A DNA stretch of 10,971 nucleotides, taken from positions 1-10,971 of the forward strand of contig URAN01000078.1 of the NCBI GenBank assembly GCA_900545865.1. Reading direction: 5' to 3'. Numbering within the stretch: position 1 is the stretch's first letter; each line of letters begins with the position of its first letter. The notes beneath the pieces were generated by a model that was given only the letters and a program-made list of their open reading frames with translations, was not told the DNA's origin and did not search any database. Below are positions 6,191 through 10,971 of the stretch, one piece after another. Source of the DNA: an uncultured Eubacteriales bacterium. GTDB lineage: Bacteria > Bacillota > Clostridia > Monoglobales > Monoglobaceae. Both the position numbers and the translations under genes were made by a program.

Positions 6191-7171
6191 TTAATCTTCT
6201 TCCTCGGCGGCGTGCTGTTCCGTGGTGTATATGTCACCGCTAAGTTCCTCGGCATCCCACGGCTTTTTATGAAACAGCGTCAGCTCATTATCCAACCGCC
6301 GACATTCCCTCACGCTTATTCCGTAATATCTCTTAAACATCTTATTCATATATCTGAGGTCGCAAAACCCAACCTTTTCGGCAATCTCGGACGCTTTCAG
6401 CTCCTTGTTCACATTCAAAAGCTCACGCGCTTTGTTCACCCTCGTTTTATTAAGATAACTGACAAAAGTTTCGTTTAGGTTTTCTTTAAAAATCCTGCAC
6501 AGATAGCTCTGTGAAATTTCGACCTCTTTTGCAACATCGCCGAGGGTTATCCTCTTGCTGTAATTATTCTGTACATACTTTTCAATCTTTCGCAAGTACA
6601 CCATTGAGTTTGAGTATTCAAAGTCCAGCGACAACAGCCGCCGCGCTTCGTCATTTATAAGCGAAAGCACCCTAAACCATTCGGCAATCTTTAAAAGCTC
6701 TCCGCCGACAGACGACTTGCTCTGAAGCTGTATAATTGTATAAAACGCCTTAACAATGCTTTCGTTCATATTCTCAAACTTCATCTTAAACGGAATGATT
6801 ATATAGTCGGAATATTTATCCTTGACCGTATTCCAATCGTTTTTTGAGACGCATTCAAAGCTCTCATAATCCATTTTGTCAACATAAAACGCAACATCGA
6901 GCATTCGTACATAATCATCGTTTTCGCTGTAATTTACGACCTCCATATCGGGCATATAAAGGCACACCGTGTTACCCTCTATCTTATACTTTCGTCCCTC
7001 AAATTCCGACCAAAAACCGCCGTTCGCTATATATGATGTCTCAATCAGCTTTTTGCGATTTGATATAATATTTTTGTATTTGTTCGTTTCGACCGAAAAC
7101 GCAAACTCAATACGCGGAATCGATTTTAATTTTATCGCATAATATACCAATCTTATCACACCTGCTTTCAT
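6191..7171 (-). CDS. AraC-family transcriptional regulator
   Basis: A 326-residue protein. Residues ~30-125 are beta-rich, consistent with a cupin-like ligand-binding domain, followed by a helical linker (~130-185). The C-terminal DNA-binding domain has two helix-turn-helix units: ITLGDVAKEVEISQSYLCRIFKE (~208-230) and LKASEIAEKVGF..RYMNKMFKRYYGISV (~258-287), the classical AraC signature. An acidic tail (~303-326, ending AAEEED) extends past the usual family end. It most likely senses a sugar released by the neighbouring enzymes and activates the locus. The ATG at 7171 has no good ribosome site; a TTG at 7150 (residue 8) is preceded by AGGTG 8 nt upstream and is an alternative start. The gene begins 19 bp after the secreted enzyme gene ends, so the two are probably cotranscribed. 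Confidence 0.92.
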   Translation of the reverse strand: MKAGVIRLVYYAIKLKSIPRIEFAFSVETNKYKNIISNRKKLIETSYIANGGFWSEFEGRKYKIEGNTVCLYMPDMEVVNYSENDDYVRMLDVAFYVDKMDYESFECVSKNDWNTVKDKYSDYIIIPFKMKFENMNESIVKAFYTIIQLQSKSSVGGELLKIAEWFRVLSLINDEARRLLSLDFEYSNSMVYLRKIEKYVQNNYSKRITLGDVAKEVEISQSYLCRIFKENLNETFVSYLNKTRVNKARELLNVNKELKASEIAEKVGFCDLRYMNKMFKRYYGISVRECRRLDNELTLFHKKPWDAEELSGDIYTTEQHAAEEED

Positions 7172-7190
7172 TATCCGAATCTTCGGCTTG

Positions 7191-10100
7191 TTATTTTATG
7201 TCATATGCGGCAAAAACGGGCGCATTGCTCGGCTTTGTAAGATACATAACCTTTATTCTTTCAACTCCGTCCGCGACTTTGGCGCTTATATTGACCTCTG
7301 AACCAACATAGGTCGAATTCCGTGACGCGTCAACGCATTGAACGTCCTTTAAAACACCGCCGCCGTATTGGGCAAGCATAACATATCCGCCGAAATCCGC
7401 CGTCATATTAAAGCCGCCGACATACACGTCTATATCATCGCCCGTCTTTAACTCCGACATTTTTGTCACCGCCGCTCCCTTTCGGCTCACCCGAATTTCG
7501 GGCAGAAAGTTTCTGAACACAAGCCCTTTTTCCTTTTTGTTCTTTGCGGACAGGCTGTTCACAAAGATTTTGTATTCACCGGCAACCTTATCAGTCGTGA
7601 ACGAAAATTCGAACTCGCCGCCTTCACCGCACGTGACCTCTCTTATTGCCGCAATCGTGTCCTTGTTATACTCGGTGCTGTCGGGTTTTGTCGCCATTAT
7701 CGTCACTGTATCGTTCGGAACATCGGTTTTTCCCTTTATTGTAACCCTGCCGCTTGCATAATCACCGCTTACCGAAAACTCTGACGCGTTCACCGTGCTG
7801 TCCGCCGTCTTTGTATAACCGCTCTGCGCAATAAATTTCAAACTCTTGTCGTCAAACGGTATTCCATCACACGATTCAAGCCCCGAAAGGCTCAAAACAT
7901 ACTCCTCGCCCTCGCCGAGCGGCACGGACGGCGTTATGATAACGCTCTTTTTATCTTTGCTCAATTCAACGGTCTTTTCGACCGCCGCGTCACCTCGGGT
8001 CAGAGCAAAGCAATCCTCAAAATTCAAATTATCACCGAGCGGCCGTGAGAATTCGGCAACTATGCCGCCTGTCGGCGAAAAACGGTTCGCCGCCGTTCTT
8101 ATCTTAGCATCCCGTGAATATATCGCCGTCACTGTCGGAAGATACCCTGTCGGGTTTGAATATACGCAAATTTCGTCCCTGCTGCACACTATATTTGCGC
8201 CGCCTTTTATCACACCGCCGACAAACACCGTGTACATTTTATTCGATTCGAGCGGTTCGTAAAACTCGGCTCTGTATCTCGCCGCGCTTATGCGCTCTAT
8301 GTTTCCTATCGGAATCAAATCGCCGTTTTCATCGGCAACCGATAATGCCGACAAATCTTCATCAGTGCTTATCGCGTCCGAAAACTCAACATCTATCGAT
8401 GAATTATCATCCGATACAACGGCGGACTTTATAGTCATACCGCCGCTTTCGTATTCTGATACTCTTAAATTGTTCAGATATACCTCGCTGTCGGCGGCGG
8501 AAGTCGCTTTAAGCGAAAAGCCTTTTATGCCGCCCGAAAATCCAACGCCCGATTTTTCACCTATGTATTCTCCGTCAACATAAATCTTAAATTCCTTGTT
8601 TGAAGTGCTGTATACACACTCAATATTATACCAAGTATCGGCAACATAGGTCTTTTGAACCGCGGCAGCGCCGCCGCACATAAATGCGCCGCTCTCGTCC
8701 GCCCTCACAACCTCGGTATCGGTCGAGCCGTCGGATACGGACAGGACAACGTTTGCGGTACTCTGGATTTTAACATCTGCATTGATTATCACATCGGATG
8801 TTGCCGTAAAAGGTGCTGATGACACGGTATGGAACACATACTTATTCGCCGTGTCGAATATCAAGATTGCCTTTCCGCTGTCTGTTTCACAGTTATATAT
8901 TCCGTTGTGATAATTCTGTCGATAGCCGTCCGTGCGGCTGTCGTATATCACATTGTTGCCGCATTGTTTTTGAATCAGAACCCTGCCCGAATATACGACA
9001 GCAACGTCATTTTTAACTGTCAATTCCGCATATCCGTCTTTGTCCGACATATTCAAAAAGCCAAGCTCCGCTCCGCTTTCGGCATCTTTTTTGTATACCG
9101 CAACATTCTCGGACACACTCACATCTATATCATCAGCACAGCCTATGCCCGTGCCGCTTATATTCAATTTTGAAAATCCGTTATTTGTATTCTTTATTAT
9201 TGCCGTGTCAAGGCTTATATATGTCGGGCTTTGCACAATCTCGCCCAAACCGAAATCCCCCATAATATAGCTTATGTTCGCTGTTGCCGAAAAGGTGTAT
9301 TCGCCACCCTGTGACACAAGCGTTTGTTCGTTTCCGTACATATCGCCGAGAGTCACCGCCGACACACCGAGATTCAGCGTTACGTTTTTGGGCGTGTCGC
9401 TCCAAAGCATAATACAGTGCTTTCCGTTCTTTAGCCTATATTGATAACACCCGTCCGCAATCGTCTTTTCGTATTGCGCACCCGTCATAATCGAATTATA
9501 ATTCGAAAGCGCGGGAATCGCCTGATGTGCGGCGAACGGAGTGTTGTCCGAGCTTCCACATATCAGCCCGAAATCCTCGTGTATCGTGTCTTTGGGTGCA
9601 GCCGCGTATCTGAAAAAGTAAAACTTATCCGCAACGCCGCAGGTTTTGTTAAGCGCAAGCGTGCGAACATAATTTGACGCCTGCTGTTCCCTGCCGACAA
9701 AGCCGTAATACCCAAGCTCGGTTATGATAAGCTCTTTGTCTTTCATACCGTTGTTGTCCATATAATCGCGCACCGACTTGATTTTATCCATAAGTTCAAA
9801 CTGTTCGGGCGTGTATGACCACGTATAAGGATGAACCGAAATCGCGTCAAGATACTTGTCGCCGCCAAGTCCGATAACCGTCTTTATAAAGTTCAAATTA
9901 CAATACGAAGTAACCATTCCGATTAGCTTTGCGTTTGGGTTTCCCTCTTTTATGCCCTCGTATGCGTATTTAAGCAAGGGAAAATACTCCTGCGGCGTGG
10001 CTTTCATATCGAACTCGTTAAACACCTCGAACGAAACATCTGTATCATTTGTCAAAAGCGCAAGATTCTTGCAATAATTCTTCCACCCTTCAAGCTCAGT

Positions 10101-10796
10101 CTCGGTGGTCGCAAACCTGTTATACGCACCCGTATACGCATCGTGCCCGTGGCTTAGGGTCAACAGCATCGAATGTCCGCCGTCCGAAATCAACGCCTTT
10201 TCGTTTCTGAAGAACGTTTTAAGGCTGTATGTGCCTTTATTTCGCTCAATCTCGTTCCACGTCCAGCCGCTATCGCGGAATGATGAAAATCCTGTCTTTT
10301 TATAAAGCTCAACAATATCGGAAAGTCGCGGCATATATGATGATTCGTTTGAAAAAAGAACGTGTATGCCCACCTCGTCATTTACCGTATTCGCAGGCTT
10401 GACAACCGAAAAATCGGTATCAACGCCGCCGAGATACACGTTATCGATACTGTACATCATTGTCTTTAGCGTATAAACGCCGTAATTTAAGGCGCCGACA
10501 CTGTATTCGACTTTCCGCGCGGTATTTGCGCCGAGGTTCATACGGCTCAAATTCTCATCTTTAACTATCCCCTCATCGTCAACCACCTTGTTTATGACAA
10601 CAACGGATTTATCGGTCGGGAATTTAAAAGTCTGTGTAAATTTTACATCTCTTTCATAAAAAATGTTTCCGAACATATCCGATGAAACATCTATCGAATA
10701 TCCGCCGCCGAAAGTCTCGGCAAAAGATACTCCGCCGAATCCGCTTATCATAAGCGCGGCGGTCATAAGTCCGATAATCAATTTTTTTATTCTCAT
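7191..10796 (-). CDS. Secreted multidomain clan GH-A-like glycoside hydrolase with carbohydrate-binding/Ig-like modules
   Basis: A 1201-residue extracellular enzyme. Signal peptide 1-26: basic MRIKK, hydrophobic core, cleavage after SFA. A beta-sandwich follows (~33-135). The TIM barrel (~140-440) shows FRDSGWTWNEIE (173-184), VFNEFD (258-263; probable acid/base Glu261), VHPYTW (321-326) and IITELGYYG (357-365; probable nucleophile Glu360), closest in feel to GH39/GH5-type clan GH-A enzymes. Next are a C-terminal beta domain (~441-515), another beta domain (~520-610), a LamG/concanavalin-like module (~615-785, with WYNIECVYS and FKIYVDGEYIG), two SbsA-type Ig-like domains (~787-880, ~887-990) and two more beta modules (~1000-1100, ~1100-1201). 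No LPxTG, SLH or dockerin is seen, so it is free or held by its modules. Start: GGAG lies 6 nt before 10796; the frame is open to 10847 but that adds 17 residues before the signal. Substrate unknown. Confidence 0.87.
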   Translation of the reverse strand: MRIKKLIIGLMTAALMISGFGGVSFAETFGGGYSIDVSSDMFGNIFYERDVKFTQTFKFPTDKSVVVINKVVDDEGIVKDENLSRMNLGANTARKVEYSVGALNYGVYTLKTMMYSIDNVYLGGVDTDFSVVKPANTVNDEVGIHVLFSNESSYMPRLSDIVELYKKTGFSSFRDSGWTWNEIERNKGTYSLKTFFRNEKALISDGGHSMLLTLSHGHDAYTGAYNRFATTETELEGWKNYCKNLALLTNDTDVSFEVFNEFDMKATPQEYFPLLKYAYEGIKEGNPNAKLIGMVTSYCNLNFIKTVIGLGGDKYLDAISVHPYTWSYTPEQFELMDKIKSVRDYMDNNGMKDKELIITELGYYGFVGREQQASNYVRTLALNKTCGVADKFYFFRYAAAPKDTIHEDFGLICGSSDNTPFAAHQAIPALSNYNSIMTGAQYEKTIADGCYQYRLKNGKHCIMLWSDTPKNVTLNLGVSAVTLGDMYGNEQTLVSQGGEYTFSATANISYIMGDFGLGEIVQSPTYISLDTAIIKNTNNGFSKLNISGTGIGCADDIDVSVSENVAVYKKDAESGAELGFLNMSDKDGYAELTVKNDVAVVYSGRVLIQKQCGNNVIYDSRTDGYRQNYHNGIYNCETDSGKAILIFDTANKYVFHTVSSAPFTATSDVIINADVKIQSTANVVLSVSDGSTDTEVVRADESGAFMCGGAAAVQKTYVADTWYNIECVYSTSNKEFKIYVDGEYIGEKSGVGFSGGIKGFSLKATSAADSEVYLNNLRVSEYESGGMTIKSAVVSDDNSSIDVEFSDAISTDEDLSALSVADENGDLIPIGNIERISAARYRAEFYEPLESNKMYTVFVGGVIKGGANIVCSRDEICVYSNPTGYLPTVTAIYSRDAKIRTAANRFSPTGGIVAEFSRPLGDNLNFEDCFALTRGDAAVEKTVELSKDKKSVIITPSVPLGEGEEYVLSLSGLESCDGIPFDDKSLKFIAQSGYTKTADSTVNASEFSVSGDYASGRVTIKGKTDVPNDTVTIMATKPDSTEYNKDTIAAIREVTCGEGGEFEFSFTTDKVAGEYKIFVNSLSAKNKKEKGLVFRNFLPEIRVSRKGAAVTKMSELKTGDDIDVYVGGFNMTADFGGYVMLAQYGGGVLKDVQCVDASRNSTYVGSEVNISAKVADGVERIKVMYLTKPSNAPVFAAYDIK

Positions 10797-10802
10797 AATA
10801 AT

Positions 10803-10806
10803 CTCC
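10803..10806 (-). promoter_or_regulatory. Ribosome binding site for the secreted enzyme
   Basis: GGAG on the minus strand, 6 nt before ATG at 10794-10796. It places the start so that the protein opens with a standard signal peptide (MRIKK), and argues against starts at 10808 or 10847. Confidence 0.75.
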
Positions 10807-10845
10807 ATTCCGCCGCCCTGTGTCGGCACAAAAAGTAAATAAACC

Positions 10846-10880
10846 ATCTCTTATCAGCAGGGCAAGGAATGACAAGAGAT
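10846..10880. promoter_or_regulatory. Inverted repeat upstream of the secreted enzyme, candidate operator
   Basis: ATCTCTTATC (10846-10855) and GACAAGAGAT (10871-10880) are inverted repeats matching at 9 of 10 positions, 15 bp apart, about 50-85 bp before the first gene. A minus-strand TTGTCA (10870-10875) lies inside the region and could serve as a -35 box, but no good -10 box follows at the right distance. A dimeric regulator site is plausible; AraC proteins more often use direct repeats, so the binder is uncertain. Confidence 0.4.
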
Positions 10881-10886
10881 TATTAC

Positions 10887-10971
10887 GCCCATGTGCATTT
10901 CTGAGCGAACGCGAAGAAAATTTTGCACGGGCAATTAAATCCGCCGGAGGCTTAACGTGAAAGGAACTTTC
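10887..10971. other. Upstream block of nested inverted repeats, no gene seen
   Basis: GCCCATGTGCA (10887-10897) pairs with TGCACGGGC (10924-10932) apart from a 2-base bulge, with TTTCT/AGAAA inside. Further right are CCGCCGGAGG (10941-10950) and GAAAGGAACTTTC (10959-10971), the latter a 5-bp stem around GAA. No open frame of note is present on either strand. The density of small inverted repeats suggests a dispersed repeat or a non-coding element that continues beyond the window. Confidence 0.4.

Noticed and set aside
7846..8262. 138-codon plus-strand frame opposite the secreted enzyme
   Set aside because: Antisense shadow within a coherent modular protein; no ribosome site or motif.
10797..10847. 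17-residue extension of the secreted enzyme
   Set aside because: It would place residues before a typical signal peptide; GGAG 6 nt before 10796 supports the shorter form.

Overview
The window looks like Bacillota (Clostridia-type, probably gut-associated) DNA. Base composition is moderate (mid-40s % GC by eye), Shine-Dalgarno sites of the AAGGAG type precede several genes, ATA codons are common, and the large extracellular enzyme has a Gram-positive-style signal peptide. The family content (glycoside hydrolases, an SGNH esterase, an AraC regulator) fits a carbohydrate-utilisation locus. No phage, plasmid, tRNA, rRNA or CRISPR signal was seen.

All six convincing genes lie on the minus strand, so they read from right to left. 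From upstream: (1) 10796-7191, a secreted 1201-residue modular enzyme with a clan GH-A-like catalytic domain and a long tail of beta-sandwich modules; (2) 7171-6191, an AraC-family regulator; (3) 6104-4197, a 635-residue cytoplasmic protein that looks like a divergent TIM-barrel glycoside hydrolase; (4) 4135-3245, a ten-segment EamA/DMT-type membrane transporter; (5) after a 436-bp repeat-rich gap, 2808-1198, a cytoplasmic GH20 beta-N-acetylhexosaminidase; (6) 1141-71, a cytoplasmic SGNH/GxDLY-type esterase. Gaps inside genes 1-4 are 19, 86 and 61 bp, so they could be one transcript. Gene 6 has its own well-formed promoter whose -35 box overlaps the stop codon of gene 5.

Inferred logic: the secreted enzyme cuts a complex, possibly acetylated and HexNAc-containing glycan outside the cell. 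Fragments enter, possibly through the DMT-type protein, because no ABC or PTS importer lies in the window. The intracellular hydrolase, hexosaminidase and esterase then trim them. The AraC protein probably senses a product and controls the locus. The substrate is not established by the sequence.

The most unusual non-coding part is 2809-3244. It is a mosaic of small repeats: two related hairpin repeats in direct orientation, a 17-bp perfect inverted repeat enclosing a GC-rich core, a 10-bp perfect palindrome, a long two-part hairpin and a 4 x 7-bp tandem array. The far-right 175 bp hold an inverted repeat that could be the regulator's site, plus a block that resembles a dispersed repeat. The left edge may hold the last codons of a plus-strand gene converging on the esterase gene.
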